This document shows, piece after piece, positions 44,880-55,059 of a DNA stretch of 64,000 bases. The first letter of the stretch is position 1, and the number at the start of each line of letters is the position of its first letter. Made by a program: the position numbers and the translations under genes. Source of the stretch: Leptospira sp. WS4.C2 (GTDB lineage: Bacteria > Spirochaetota > Leptospiria > Leptospirales > Leptospiraceae); NCBI RefSeq assembly GCF_040833985.1, contig NZ_CP162139.1:3382501-3446500 (forward strand). Direction: 5' to 3'. Below the pieces are notes generated by a model. The model saw only the letters and a list, made by a program, of their open reading frames with translations, had not been told where the DNA came from and did not search any database.

Positions 44880-47321
44880 CTACTCTTTGGTAAAACTCAG
44901 TTCGGTACCATCACTAAAGTCTTTGATGGTACCGAACTGAGCCAGAGAATTTCCTTCCATTGATTTAGATAATTCAAATAAAAACCCCTTTGCCTTCAAA
45001 GTATGACTACCAGGTGACCAAGTTCCTTTAATTTCTCGAATTTCCTTATCATTTAACTTTAACTTAGCGGTAAAATCTTGGCCATTCCCTTGAATTTCTA
45101 TTCCAACCATTTGCGGGCCTGATTTTGGATTCCAATACATGGAGTTCCACTTTCCAACAAACGCAGTAGGTAACTCTTCCAAAGACATGGCTCTTTTTTT
45201 CACTTGAACCTTTGGTTCATTCCAAAATACAGATACAAAATTCGAATCTTTCGACTCCGAACCAAATTCCGATTTAGACCGAACTGAGTATAAAAACAAA
45301 TCTCCCGAGTTCCCAGGGAAAGTTTCACTGAATGTAGTTTTTTTAGCGTCAACACTGGATAGAAATTCCAATTTCCCCGATTTCGCTCCTTTCACCTGTT
45401 TACGGTAAATATAGTATTCAAAACTGTCTTTTACAGAATCCCATTTCAAGGTAATGACTTTATCCTTACCAACAGGATTTGATGTTAGTTGTTTCGGTGA
45501 TGGTAAAATAATTCCACCCGCTCTTTTTGTAAGACCAGGATCTGTTTTTCCAAAGGCGACTTCACTTGGCTCCGCATAACCCAGATCATTTGCAGCAATG
45601 ATCGTATATAAATATTGGTTCCCATTTTGAATGGCTGGATCTGAATCATTATAACTAGTTCCAGATATTTCAAACTGTCCAGAAGGTTCGGCCCTCTCAT
45701 CAAATCGATATAAATAATACGTTTTTGCACCAGGAGCCGCATTCCAATTTAAAACTATTTTATTTGCATAATCCCCACTAGTCGCAGTTAGATGGCTCAC
45801 TTGGTTAGGTAACAAAGTCTGGTCTGCCACATCAATGGCAACAGCGTCACTCCAATCACCAGATGGTTTTGATTGAACAGAAGCACTTACTCTATAAAAA
45901 TTTGATTCGCCTAGTTTGGGAGAAGGGTCAATAAAACTTGGTGTTTTGGTGGTTCCAATATTTTTCCATTTCAAAGAGGAATCAGAACGAGAGATAGTAT
46001 AACTTGTGGCTCCGTCTAATTCAGACCAACTCAGTTCCACATTGGGAGTATTTCCATTAACGTAAACTGTACCCATAAGACCTGCCACTTGGCCAATGTT
46101 CCCATTCGACTGAGGTTCCGCTGCAGTAAATCCCTCGACTTCCAAAGACGCAATAGATACTTCTTCCGCACCCACAGATATGATTCGATACACATATGTA
46201 GAGTTAGGTGAAACATATAAATCGGTAAAACTTGGCTTGTCTGAATAACCAAGATCATAAAACTCAGACTCTTCTTTTCTTTGGACTAAATAAGCAACCG
46301 CCAAATCTTGGTGGTTCCAAGTTAAAACAATTTTTGTATCAAACTCACCTTTAGAAACCTTGATTTCCGTCGGGGGAACGATTTGTTTTTTAATTGGTGC
46401 CACCACCGTTGGTGTGTTTTGCGGCGCCGGCTCATCAACAATTGCATAGGTTTCTTGTCCCACCTTGGCAAGCATAGAATAAGACACCCAACCGAATCCT
46501 TTATCTCCCCAACTCGTTCCCCAAGAGTTTTGTAACTTAAACGCACCTTTTTTTCCCGACTTGGATTTTTTACTGTCATCATAACCAACAATTGTCATGG
46601 CATGACCACCGAAACTTTGGCCACCATTCTCATCATAAATGGCAGAACCTTTTAATTTATAAAATGCGTCATCTATGATCATTCCGACCATTACCACATT
46701 CTTTCCGGCTAACACCCGCTTAATCTCATCGGGGTTTTTATAATTTAATCTAGAGAAGGATTTAATTTTGTATTTGAGAGCTTCTTTTTTAGAACTTTGC
46801 GAAGGTTGGGAAAGATAGTCTTTATCTGTGTATGGCATACTACTCCAAGGAGCCACACCACTTGACTTTAAAAACTCCATTGTTTTGTAATAATACAACC
46901 CTTTGTCTTCCCCCCCATTCTGTTGGTTGTAGATAAAAGCAGGGGAAAAAACATAATTCCCCTTTCCGCCAGCAAAAGGTGGATCGTATTCCGAAACCTG
47001 TCCTTTGTTTTTTAATAGATAGGATTTAATCGCATAACCAGTCGCCCATGCCACACAACTATTTTGTCGGCCTTGGTTTCCCACAGGTGGCATTTGTGAA
47101 GATAAATCTATAGATTTTGGTATTTCCTCAAACGAGTTAAAATCTCTTTTGAGAGGGATACTATCTTGGATTTCCTTGGAACTCGGAATGTATCCACAAG
47201 AAAAAGTTCCAGGTTTACATCCAGGAGACCGAACACTACTTGGATCAAATTCTTCCGCGAGAATTGCACTCGCAAACAAAAGCAAAATTCCAACGATCAT
47301 TCTGTTTAATTTTAAATTCAT
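44880..47321 (-). CDS. Secreted papain-family (C1) protease with fibronectin III-like domains
   Basis: An 813-residue exported protein. After the signal (to about 22), a C1 peptidase domain (about 70-300) has the oxyanion Gln 83 and nucleophile Cys 89 (GNQGRQNSCVAWATG), His 240 (GGHAMTIVGYDD) and Asn 265 (LQNSWGTSWGDKG), so it should be active. Four fibronectin-type-III-like repeats (about 315-710) follow, then a ~90-residue C-terminal beta domain (FVGKWNSMYWNPKSG). The upstream 173-residue gene overlaps by 4 bp and may be an inhibitor or chaperone. An inverted repeat with a following T-run lies inside its last codons. Confidence 0.9.
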   Translation of the reverse strand: MNLKLNRMIVGILLLFASAILAEEFDPSSVRSPGCKPGTFSCGYIPSSKEIQDSIPLKRDFNSFEEIPKSIDLSSQMPPVGNQGRQNSCVAWATGYAIKSYLLKNKGQVSEYDPPFAGGKGNYVFSPAFIYNQQNGGEDKGLYYYKTMEFLKSSGVAPWSSMPYTDKDYLSQPSQSSKKEALKYKIKSFSRLNYKNPDEIKRVLAGKNVVMVGMIIDDAFYKLKGSAIYDENGGQSFGGHAMTIVGYDDSKKSKSGKKGAFKLQNSWGTSWGDKGFGWVSYSMLAKVGQETYAIVDEPAPQNTPTVVAPIKKQIVPPTEIKVSKGEFDTKIVLTWNHQDLAVAYLVQRKEESEFYDLGYSDKPSFTDLYVSPNSTYVYRIISVGAEEVSIASLEVEGFTAAEPQSNGNIGQVAGLMGTVYVNGNTPNVELSWSELDGATSYTISRSDSSLKWKNIGTTKTPSFIDPSPKLGESNFYRVSASVQSKPSGDWSDAVAIDVADQTLLPNQVSHLTATSGDYANKIVLNWNAAPGAKTYYLYRFDERAEPSGQFEISGTSYNDSDPAIQNGNQYLYTIIAANDLGYAEPSEVAFGKTDPGLTKRAGGIILPSPKQLTSNPVGKDKVITLKWDSVKDSFEYYIYRKQVKGAKSGKLEFLSSVDAKKTTFSETFPGNSGDLFLYSVRSKSEFGSESKDSNFVSVFWNEPKVQVKKRAMSLEELPTAFVGKWNSMYWNPKSGPQMVGIEIQGNGQDFTAKLKLNDKEIREIKGTWSPGSHTLKAKGFLFELSKSMEGNSLAQFGTIKDFSDGTELSFTKE
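44891..44941 (-). terminator. 17-bp perfect inverted repeat inside the 3' end of the protease gene
   Basis: CTCAGTTCGGTACCATC (44896-44912) pairs perfectly with GATGGTACCGAACTGAG (44925-44941), loop of 12. On the minus strand TTTT follows immediately (44895-44892), the form of an intrinsic terminator, yet it ends 16 nt before the stop codon boundary. Ribosomes would have to keep it open for full-length mRNA. Confidence 0.6.
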
Positions 47322-47839
47322 GGTTTCATCCTCTCAATGATATGTATGATAGTATTTTTTTGTTTCCAACTTGGCTCTTTACGTTCTTCTAGACGGTAAT
47401 AAAACCTCGATTTGGCGGAACCCAGCTGAAAAGAAACATAGTTGTAACTCACACCGGTAATTATCTCTGTTGGTGGAGATTCGAAAGTTAAAGATGTTAT
47501 CCCTGTTTGAAAAAGTTTTTGCATCCACGATTCATAAAGTTTCGAAGATACTTCTTTCGTTTCATTGAGTATTTGGTTGTTCGCGCGGAATACTTTACGG
47601 GTGAGTAAAATTTTATTTTGTCCCGCAACTAGGCGGTATTGTTTTCCATACCGAAACTCAGGGGCAACAGCACCAGAGCTTTCTTCCCATACAAGGTCCA
47701 TTGGTTTCCAATTCCCTTTTTGATTCTTTAGATTCCATCCCTGTGTTTTGTTTTTTTTTGTTTTGGGATTTGCAACAGCCATCAATGCCGGAAATAAAAC
47801 CAAACAAACAAGGATAAAAAATTTAGAAAACGAAATCAA
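47318..47839 (-). CDS. Exported hypothetical protein, partner of the C1 protease gene
   Basis: A 173-residue protein with a clear signal peptide (FFILVCLVLFPALMAVA) and a basic, beta-rich body with no recognised family. Its stop overlaps the protease start by 4 bp (ATGA), so translation is coupled. The tight pairing suggests an inhibitor, foldase or accessory subunit of the protease; this is inference from context only. Confidence 0.72.
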   Translation of the reverse strand: MISFSKFFILVCLVLFPALMAVANPKTKKNKTQGWNLKNQKGNWKPMDLVWEESSGAVAPEFRYGKQYRLVAGQNKILLTRKVFRANNQILNETKEVSSKLYESWMQKLFQTGITSLTFESPPTEIITGVSYNYVSFQLGSAKSRFYYRLEERKEPSWKQKNTIIHIIERMKP

Positions 47840-47854
47840 AGTGGATCGATCTCA

Positions 47855-47886
47855 TCTTGTTTTCTTACGAAAACAAGACTTTTTTT
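47855..47886 (+). terminator. Intrinsic terminator oriented against the flanking genes
   Basis: TCTTGTTTTC (47855-47864)/GAAAACAAGA (47869-47878), a perfect 10-bp stem with a TTAC loop, then CTTTTTTT on the plus strand. Both flanking genes are on the minus strand, so it would stop antisense transcription. A second small hairpin ACTG/CAGT follows at 47887-47899. Confidence 0.6.
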
Positions 47887-47935
47887 ACTGAAAAACAGTG
47901 TTCGAAAGATTAACTGATATCTTTTGTTTTAAGTA

Positions 47936-49636
47936 CTAACTATTTGCAATTTCTGCTTTGAGCCATTTTTTCTCACCGATCGACTTCTTCATATTTTCAA
48001 TGAGTGCCACAGTGATATTGGTATTGAGTTTTACCATATCGGGATCTTGCGCAATCAGAATCATTTCATCGATGAGATAATCAATCAAATTCTCGATAGA
48101 CTTTCTTCCCGATGGATCGGTGGCCATAGCGACCGTTGCTTGTGAAATAGCAGAATATATGGTTAAACTAATTTGTTTGGTTAAATTAGCCTGCATTTCT
48201 TTGGGAAGAAGAGAAATTGGTTTCATATTGGCAGAAACACGTTCCGATACTTCCGTTACCAAATTTTGAATTAATGCCTGTAAGTTGGGATTCTGGGCCG
48301 ACTTAGCAATATTTTTGATCGCCACTTTTTTTAATTCATCCCTATTTTGATCAATAGCGTTCACCAATTGGTCAAGAGAGTTCCCCGACTTCACTTCATT
48401 TTGTGTTTCAGTAAGGATTTGAATCGTTACAATATCGGAAATTTCTTCTTTGATGATATTGGAATAATACCGTAATGTTTTACTAATCAAATCATTTCCT
48501 AAAATGCGAGTGAACTGATTGGTTTGTAACATCAAATAGATTTTATAGACGCGCACCAAACGGAAAAACCGGAATTCTACAATCGGAATCAGACCAAGCA
48601 CATCATACCAGTGATAAATGGGATACAAAAACCAAGCGATATAGGATTTATTGCGAATGGCAATAAGCCAACTAATGATAAATTCTGCCAAAAAGAAAAA
48701 GAGAAAAGGAGCATCTAACAATAAGTAGTTGTTTACCGGACTTCCATCTGAGGAAATCGCTCTGTAATAATTCAGAGCAAAATACTCCCTAAAGTGGGAA
48801 TTAAAAAAATCAATTTTCTGTTCGAGAGATCTGTCCTGATCCCGCCAAAACCAAGCGAAAGCCACCACGGTCGAAGGAATCCGATCTCGATTGAGTACAG
48901 GATCCAATTCTTGTCTTAATTTGATATCACGCGCTTTTGTTTTATGAGTTTGGTATTCGTTTTTGATACTGGTTTGGATCTCAGATAAAAACTTAGTTTG
49001 TCCCGACATCGCAAAGGGATTCGATTCCACAATCTCTAACATTCGTTTGTCCATTCTTTGCAAGATGGAGGTAATTTCTTTTGACTCGTTGGATTCAACA
49101 CTCAAACGATTGATAAAAGCATATTTTTCAGATAATTCACTCAGAGTTGTGATTTCATCGGTCTCTTCCATAACACTAAAAAAGTCATTGAGTTGGACTA
49201 AGATTTCTTCTACTTTTTTTCTGCGGAGTTGGACATCCTCAATCTGAATTGCTTTTTCAAATTCGGCGTATAACAATTCGAACCTTTCATTGGATACTTG
49301 TAATTTTAATGAAGTCAGAACTTTATAAATTTCTTCTCTTGTGATTTTTCTTTGGTTTTCTCTAAATGTGTCATCTCGCAGTTGGGTGAGGTATTTTAAA
49401 TCATCCACCAAATCAGTGTAAGCGGTTGTCGTTCGGTGGTTTTCAATTCCTAAAATCGGTTTATCATACAATTCTAAAATTTCAGGAAACTTATGAAAGT
49501 AAAACGGTCGCAAACTCAAATAACTTAGATCAAAAACTATCAAAGCTAGGTTGCCAAGGACAACAAAGACCATGGTTATGTCCCAAAGTAATGGAATTCC
49601 CAGTTTGTGTTTTTTGATCAAATCCCAAGAAATCAT
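47936..49636 (-). CDS. Membrane protein with voltage-sensor-like segment
   Basis: A 566-residue protein. One membrane helix near the N-terminus (18-42), a long charged coiled-coil region (70-270), then about four helices (320-410). The segment WYDVLGLIPIVEFRFFRLVRVYK has spaced Arg/Lys residues like an S3-S4 voltage-sensor pair, but no pore-filter motif follows. The C-terminal ~160 residues are helical and soluble. No named family is recognised. It may be a channel-like sensor or a signalling protein. It starts 37 bp after the icmF stop on the same strand. Confidence 0.6.
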   Translation of the reverse strand: MISWDLIKKHKLGIPLLWDITMVFVVLGNLALIVFDLSYLSLRPFYFHKFPEILELYDKPILGIENHRTTTAYTDLVDDLKYLTQLRDDTFRENQRKITREEIYKVLTSLKLQVSNERFELLYAEFEKAIQIEDVQLRRKKVEEILVQLNDFFSVMEETDEITTLSELSEKYAFINRLSVESNESKEITSILQRMDKRMLEIVESNPFAMSGQTKFLSEIQTSIKNEYQTHKTKARDIKLRQELDPVLNRDRIPSTVVAFAWFWRDQDRSLEQKIDFFNSHFREYFALNYYRAISSDGSPVNNYLLLDAPFLFFFLAEFIISWLIAIRNKSYIAWFLYPIYHWYDVLGLIPIVEFRFFRLVRVYKIYLMLQTNQFTRILGNDLISKTLRYYSNIIKEEISDIVTIQILTETQNEVKSGNSLDQLVNAIDQNRDELKKVAIKNIAKSAQNPNLQALIQNLVTEVSERVSANMKPISLLPKEMQANLTKQISLTIYSAISQATVAMATDPSGRKSIENLIDYLIDEMILIAQDPDMVKLNTNITVALIENMKKSIGEKKWLKAEIANS

Positions 49637-49645
49637 AGAATCACC

Positions 49646-49665
49646 AAGGGTAATGCTCTACCCTT
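49646..49665 (-). other. Hairpin between icmF and the membrane-protein gene
   Basis: AAGGGTA (49646-49652)/TACCCTT (49659-49665), a perfect 7-bp stem with a 6-nt loop, 9 nt after the icmF stop. No T-run follows on the minus strand; on the plus strand a T-rich stretch does. Partial attenuator at most. Confidence 0.3.
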
Positions 49666-49673
49666 TCCTTTGT

Positions 49674-52600
49674 TTACATATTGCGACGGTACTGACCTCC
49701 CACTTCATACAAGGCATGGGAGATCTGCCCTAAGGACGCCACTTTCACTGTTTCCAGTAACTCGTGAAAGATATTTTCTTTCGCTCGAGCCACTTGTTTT
49801 AATTTTGTAATGGCATCAATGGTTTTGACTCCATTTCGTTTTTGAAACGCCTTTAAATTTCCAATTTGATGTTGTTTCTCCTCATCTGTCGAACGAATGA
49901 CCTCACCTGGAATGACAGTTGGAGATCCATTACTGTTTAAAAATGTATTCACACCGATGATTGGAAACTCACCCGTATGTTTTAAGGTTTCATAATGAAG
50001 GGATTCTTCTTGGATTTTATTCCTTTGGTACATCCGCTCCATCGCACCAAGAACACCACCCCTTTCCGTCAAACGGTTGAATTCCGTTAAGATCGCAGAT
50101 TCTACAAGGTCTGTGAGTTCTTCGATGATAAAGGCACCTTGCAATGGATTTTCATTTTTGGTTAGACCTAACTCCCGATTGATGATGAGTTGGATTGCCA
50201 CTGCCCGGCGCACTGATTCTTCTGTGGGAGTGGTAATCGCTTCATCATAAGCATTAGTATGAAGGGAATTACAATTATCATATATAGCGTATAACGCCTG
50301 TAACGTGGTTCTAATGTCATTAAAATCAATCTCTTGAGAGTGGAGAGAACGACCTGATGTTTGGATATGGTATTTTAACATCTGCGAACGTTCATTGGCT
50401 CGGTATTTGAACTTCATGGCTTTGGCCCAAATCCTGCGAGCCACTCGACCAATCACAGAATACTCAGGATCGATCCCATTAGAAAAAAAGAAGGAAAGGT
50501 TTGGAGCAAACTCATTGATGTCCATTCCTCGACTTAAGTAGTACTCCACATACGTAAATCCATTGGCCAAAGTAAAAGCCACTTGTGTGATGGGATTGGC
50601 TCCTGCTTCCGCAATATGATAACCACTAATGGAAACCGAATAAAAATTCCGCACTGCATTTTGAATGAAGTGTTGTTGGATGTCCCCCATCATCTTTAAG
50701 GCAAATTCTGTGGAGAAAATACAAGTATTTTGTGCCTGGTCTTCTTTGAGTATGTCCGCTTGCACCGTTCCCCGGACCTGCGAAAGGGCATCTTTTTTTA
50801 GTTTTGCATATACGTCGATCGGTAGGACTTCGTCTCCGGTCACACCAAGGAGCATTAACCCCAAACCATCGTTAGTTTCCGGTAAAGGCCCATCAAAACT
50901 TGGAACAGGTTGCCCTTTGGTTGCATATATCTTTTTGATTTGGGATTGAATTTCTTCCGTTTTCCCTTCTGCCCGAATGTATTTCTCACAAGCTTGGTCA
51001 ATGGCCGCATTCAAAAAGAAGGCAAGAACCATCGGTGCTGGCCCATTGATCGTCATAGAAACCGAAGTGGATGGATCACACAAATCAAACCCAGAATAGA
51101 GTTTTTTAGCATCGTCGAGAGTGGCTACGTTCACACCGGAGTTTCCAATCTTTCCATAAATATCGGGACGGACATCAGGGTCTTCCCCGTATAACGTAAC
51201 TGAGTCGAAGGCTGTTGATAAACGTTTGGCAGGCATTCCCGAACTCAAATAATGAAAACGACGGTTGGTTCGTTCGGGTCCACCTTCTCCGGCAAACATA
51301 CGAGTCGGGTCTTCTCCACTTCGTTTGTATGGATAAACACCTGCCGTGTAAGGAAAAAAACCGGGGAAGTTTTCTTGGTAAGACCACTGTAAAATATCAC
51401 CCCAATCCACAAAACGAGGAGTGGCAATTTTTGGAATTTTCAAATGACTGAGAGAAACGGTATAATTTTCTACTTTAATTTCTTTACCACGAACAAAATA
51501 GGAATACTGTTCCTTACGGAAGGATTCTAATTTCTCTAACCATGTATCGAGAATGTTTCGTGAATCTAAAGACAAAGCGTCCCATAACAATTGATATTCG
51601 GACTCCAAGTCGACTGTTGGTTTTCCTTTTTTAGAAAGAACTGCAATTGCACCTTTCAATTGATAGGCGGATCTGGCAGTCTCTGCTTCTTTCTGAATCC
51701 ATTCTCCATTGCGATCAATTTCTTCTTTGATTTCTGTCAAATACCGAATGCGGTCGGGAGGAAGAACAACCGAGGCTTCTCTTCCGATTTGATTTTTTAA
51801 ATATTTCGATTTCCAATCCAATTGGCACTTTTCAATCACAACCCCAATCAAATGAGCGTAGAGTTCATCTGTCCCTGCATCCTGGAACTGAGAAGCAATC
51901 GTTCCAAAAACCGGCATCGCATCAATGGGATCGTTGAATAAATTACGAGATCGTTGGTACTGTTTTTTTACATCCCGGAGTGCGTCGAGTGCTCCTCGTT
52001 TGTCAAACTTGTTGATGGAAATCACATCCGCATAATCGATCATATCGATTTTTTCTAATTGAGTGGCCGCACCATACTCCGGTGTCATCACGTATAACGA
52101 AACATCAGCGACTTCTGTAATTTCGGAATCACTTTGTCCAATACCCGCAGTTTCTACAATGATTAGGTCATACCCTGCTGACTTTAGAATTTGAATGGCA
52201 CCTTTGACACTACGATTGAGGGCAATGTTTGCTTCTCTTGTGGCAAAGGACCTCATATAAACTTTTTCATTAAAAATCGAATTCATGCGAATTCGGTCAC
52301 CAAGGAGAGCCCCACCTGTTTTTCTTTTGGATGGATCTACAGATAAAATGGCGATGGTTTGGTTTGGAAAGTCATGTAAATAACGACGAACCAGTTCATC
52401 CGTTAAGGAAGACTTACCTGCTCCACCAGTTCCCGTGATCCCAAGAACGGGAATTGTTTTTTTAGGTGGAGGAAATTCTAAATTGATAGAGTAATTTGTT
52501 TTTTCTTGCAGGAGAGAAAATTCCATCTGTGTGATGGCTTGCCCCAGTGCTAAATAATTTTTCTTTTGAATCTGTGACGCCAAATCTCCGTTAAATGAGA

Positions 52601-53048
52601 GTGGTGTAGGGAAATCTGATTTTTTGACCACATCATTGATCATACCTTGCAGGCCAAGAGTTCTTCCTTCATCAGGAGAATAGATATGTGCCACACCATA
52701 TTTATGAAGAATTTCAATTTCGGAAGGAAGGATGGTTCCGCCACCACCACCAAACACACGTATATGACCGGCTCCTTCCTTTTTCAATAAGTCAATCATG
52801 TATTGAAAGTATTCCACATGACCACCTTGGTAACTGGTGATGGCAATTCCTTGTACGTCTTCTTGGATCGCACACTGGACAATCTCTTGGACACTCCGGT
52901 TGTGTCCCAAGTGGATTACTTCCACCCCACTCTGTTGCAAAATCCTACGCATGATATTGATCGAGGCATCATGGCCATCAAAGAGAGAGGCCGCCGTCAC
53001 AAAGCGAATTTTGTTTTGGGGGGTGTAAGCAAGGGTTTCGGTCGTCAT
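49674..53048 (-). CDS. icmF: Fused isobutyryl-CoA mutase
   Basis: A 1124-residue adenosylcobalamin enzyme with its own G-protein chaperone. The order is the IcmF order: the B12-binding domain (about 12-140; base-off His 26 in LFDGHDAS), a MeaB-like GTPase with P-loop [11 protein letters not shown] and [15 protein letters not shown], a linker, and the CoA mutase barrel with [16 protein letters not shown]. It interconverts isobutyryl-CoA and n-butyryl-CoA (some relatives prefer pivalyl- or isovaleryl-CoA). ATG 53048 is preferred to TTG 53057. It is downstream of plsC on the same strand. Confidence 0.94.
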   Translation of the reverse strand: MTTETLAYTPQNKIRFVTAASLFDGHDASINIMRRILQQSGVEVIHLGHNRSVQEIVQCAIQEDVQGIAITSYQGGHVEYFQYMIDLLKKEGAGHIRVFGGGGGTILPSEIEILHKYGVAHIYSPDEGRTLGLQGMINDVVKKSDFPTPLSFNGDLASQIQKKNYLALGQAITQMEFSLLQEKTNYSINLEFPPPKKTIPVLGITGTGGAGKSSLTDELVRRYLHDFPNQTIAILSVDPSKRKTGGALLGDRIRMNSIFNEKVYMRSFATREANIALNRSVKGAIQILKSAGYDLIIVETAGIGQSDSEITEVADVSLYVMTPEYGAATQLEKIDMIDYADVISINKFDKRGALDALRDVKKQYQRSRNLFNDPIDAMPVFGTIASQFQDAGTDELYAHLIGVVIEKCQLDWKSKYLKNQIGREASVVLPPDRIRYLTEIKEEIDRNGEWIQKEAETARSAYQLKGAIAVLSKKGKPTVDLESEYQLLWDALSLDSRNILDTWLEKLESFRKEQYSYFVRGKEIKVENYTVSLSHLKIPKIATPRFVDWGDILQWSYQENFPGFFPYTAGVYPYKRSGEDPTRMFAGEGGPERTNRRFHYLSSGMPAKRLSTAFDSVTLYGEDPDVRPDIYGKIGNSGVNVATLDDAKKLYSGFDLCDPSTSVSMTINGPAPMVLAFFLNAAIDQACEKYIRAEGKTEEIQSQIKKIYATKGQPVPSFDGPLPETNDGLGLMLLGVTGDEVLPIDVYAKLKKDALSQVRGTVQADILKEDQAQNTCIFSTEFALKMMGDIQQHFIQNAVRNFYSVSISGYHIAEAGANPITQVAFTLANGFTYVEYYLSRGMDINEFAPNLSFFFSNGIDPEYSVIGRVARRIWAKAMKFKYRANERSQMLKYHIQTSGRSLHSQEIDFNDIRTTLQALYAIYDNCNSLHTNAYDEAITTPTEESVRRAVAIQLIINRELGLTKNENPLQGAFIIEELTDLVESAILTEFNRLTERGGVLGAMERMYQRNKIQEESLHYETLKHTGEFPIIGVNTFLNSNGSPTVIPGEVIRSTDEEKQHQIGNLKAFQKRNGVKTIDAITKLKQVARAKENIFHELLETVKVASLGQISHALYEVGGQYRRNM

Positions 53049-53103
53049 AGAGAACAACGTTCTAGAATGATTGTTACGGATTCAATTGGAAAATGTGACG
53101 GGA

Positions 53104-53137
53104 ATGACATAGCTTGTGAAACTATGCCATATTTTTT
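53104..53137 (+). terminator. Second plus-oriented terminator-like hairpin between minus-strand genes
   Basis: ATGACATAGCTT (53104-53115) and AAACTATGCCAT (53119-53130) pair at 10 of 12 positions with a 3-nt loop, then ATTTTTT. It lies between icmF and plsC, both on the minus strand. Imperfect stem, so support is weak. Confidence 0.3.
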
Positions 53138-53151
53138 CCGAGCGGTCGAGA

Positions 53152-54027
53152 CTAAAGTATAGATTCTGCCTTTTTCATCAGTTCTCGCACGCGATTTTCC
53201 AGAATTTCTGTCAGCTCTTTGGCCGCTTTTTTCTCAGGACCCGTCGGAAACTCGGACGGAAGGATGGGTTTCCCAATCAGATAACGAATTTTGGTTTTGA
53301 AAGCATCCCCTGTCAAGAAGGCCTTGGGTTTGGACATATTGGTCGCCCCCACAATTCCGGAAGGAATGATCGGAACCCCAGCCCGGATGGCTAGTTTTGC
53401 CGCCATTGCTCGAAAGGATTGGATCTCTCCCGTTTCTGACCTTGATCCTTCTGGATAGATGGAAAGAAGTTCCCCTTCTTTCATCAGGTCCACCATATAG
53501 GTTTCCAATTTTTCGTAGTAGTCCATCGCCGCCCGTTTGTCCATTTCTGAATCCTTCGCCGCATTACGAATGATGGGCATACTCCCCCAATTGATTAGGT
53601 TCTTTTTCACCACGCTTCCAAGAGAATTCAATAATATCTCAACGACTGGTTTGGTAAGGCTTAAGGGCGGGTATTGAAAAGGAGAGTTTTTATGATTGAC
53701 GATGGCCATAATCTCTTCTTGCGGATGGAAGAGTTCATATTTACCTAAGTAGACAATTTTGCGATCAGCAAAGGCACCTTGGACAGGAATGTCCAAATAA
53801 TCCGTATGGTTCGAAATAATGAGAGCCCCTCCGGATTCAGGTATATTTTCGGATCCAGCCACTTTAACATCATAAATGAGTTCCAGGAGGTTACGAAGGA
53901 TGGTTTTTGGAACTTCCCGAGGGATGACAAAGAGACTTTCTAATATATCAGAGGCGTTTTGGTTGGAATCCATAGAATCATCACATATTTCAAAATAAAA
54001 CTTTATGAAATCAAGTTGGATTTTCAT
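53152..54027 (-). CDS. plsC: 1-acyl-sn-glycerol-3-phosphate acyltransferase
   Basis: A 291-residue acyltransferase that makes phosphatidic acid. The catalytic motif H(X4)D is intact (H74, D79; SNHTDYLDI) and block III is YPEGSRSETG near 184. GVPIIPSGIVGA is block IV. This contrasts with the altered protein at 9569-10837. ATG 53973 is an alternative start that would leave 72 rather than 18 bp to the divergent PAP2 gene. Confidence 0.9.
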   Translation of the reverse strand: MKIQLDFIKFYFEICDDSMDSNQNASDILESLFVIPREVPKTILRNLLELIYDVKVAGSENIPESGGALIISNHTDYLDIPVQGAFADRKIVYLGKYELFHPQEEIMAIVNHKNSPFQYPPLSLTKPVVEILLNSLGSVVKKNLINWGSMPIIRNAAKDSEMDKRAAMDYYEKLETYMVDLMKEGELLSIYPEGSRSETGEIQSFRAMAAKLAIRAGVPIIPSGIVGATNMSKPKAFLTGDAFKTKIRYLIGKPILPSEFPTGPEKKAAKELTEILENRVRELMKKAESIL

Positions 54028-54045
54028 CTTAGATAGGAAATTCCT

Positions 54046-55056
54046 ATGAAAGAACTCCTCCTAGCACAGAACTCCCTTTGGTTTTCCTCCCTACCCCTGG
54101 ATTCCCTACATTTTTGGGACCCAACACTCGGTGGAGTTTTTCTCGCCATCTCCACCATCTGCCACTACCTGGGAGGAAGTAGTTTTTTCCTCAGTCTGAT
54201 CTCTTTTGTTTATATTTACTTTCGACCCAAACTCGCTTTCGAACTCTCGCTCGGACTTCTCACATCGGCGGTGATGGTTTCTCTCTTAAAGTTCTATTTG
54301 GAAAGTCCAAGACCTTTTCCTTATCCCGACGCTTTCGATGAAAAGGCTTTTGGTTTGCCCTCAGGTCATGTTTATTCTGCCGTTGTCGTCTGGGGTTTGT
54401 TAGCTTACAGAATCCCGAAACTTTGGTTCCGAATTGTATCCATTCTCATCATCCTATTTATGCCGTTTTCTAGAATGTATCTCAAGGTACATTATTTGGG
54501 AGATGTTAGTTTGGGATTTGGATTGGGTGTCCTTCATTTAGTGATCCTGCTATTTTTACTGAATCAATTTTACCATAAAAATTCCAAACAAACCTTCCTA
54601 CATACAGAAAAGTATCGCACGTTGAGTCTTTTAGGAATTGTCGTAACTCTATCGCCAATATCGATGGATTCGCCATTTCTTTCAGTAGAACACCACCATA
54701 GTTTGTCGGGCGTACTTATGGCAAGTGGTGCTCTTGCTGGTTTTTGGCTTGGAATTCTTTTTTATCCAAGGTTTAGCAAATTAGAGTTTTTAGATTGGTC
54801 TCTTCCTCAATTTAGTTTCTCATTCGGAACCAAAGAATTCCGCATTTTTTGGAATACGGTTCTTGTTCGTTTGTTAGTATTAGTCACAGTGATCTTGTTA
54901 CTTTATGTACTACCTGGGATTCTAATCAAAAAATCCATTTGGAAAGATGATTTGTTTTTGAGATACATCCGCTACTTGGTTGTTGGATTTGCCCTTGTTT
55001 TCCTTGTTCCTTTGATTTTGCAAAAAATCCAAAAAGGAAAGTTTTTGCAAAACTAA
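54046..55056 (+). CDS. PAP2-family membrane phosphatase
   Basis: A 336-residue polytopic protein. The PAP2 signature is complete: KFYLESPRP (82-90), PSGH (105-108) and SRMYLKVHYLGDV (S142, R143, H149, D153). Substrates of relatives are undecaprenyl pyrophosphate, phosphatidic acid or lipid A phosphates. The extra C-terminal helices (about 190-330) are not common to small PAP2 enzymes. It is 3 bp upstream of the flippase gene, suggesting an envelope glycolipid function, and divergent from plsC. Confidence 0.9.
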   Translation: MKELLLAQNSLWFSSLPLDSLHFWDPTLGGVFLAISTICHYLGGSSFFLSLISFVYIYFRPKLAFELSLGLLTSAVMVSLLKFYLESPRPFPYPDAFDEKAFGLPSGHVYSAVVVWGLLAYRIPKLWFRIVSILIILFMPFSRMYLKVHYLGDVSLGFGLGVLHLVILLFLLNQFYHKNSKQTFLHTEKYRTLSLLGIVVTLSPISMDSPFLSVEHHHSLSGVLMASGALAGFWLGILFYPRFSKLEFLDWSLPQFSFSFGTKEFRIFWNTVLVRLLVLVTVILLLYVLPGILIKKSIWKDDLFLRYIRYLVVGFALVFLVPLILQKIQKGKFLQN

Positions 55057-55059
55057 TAC

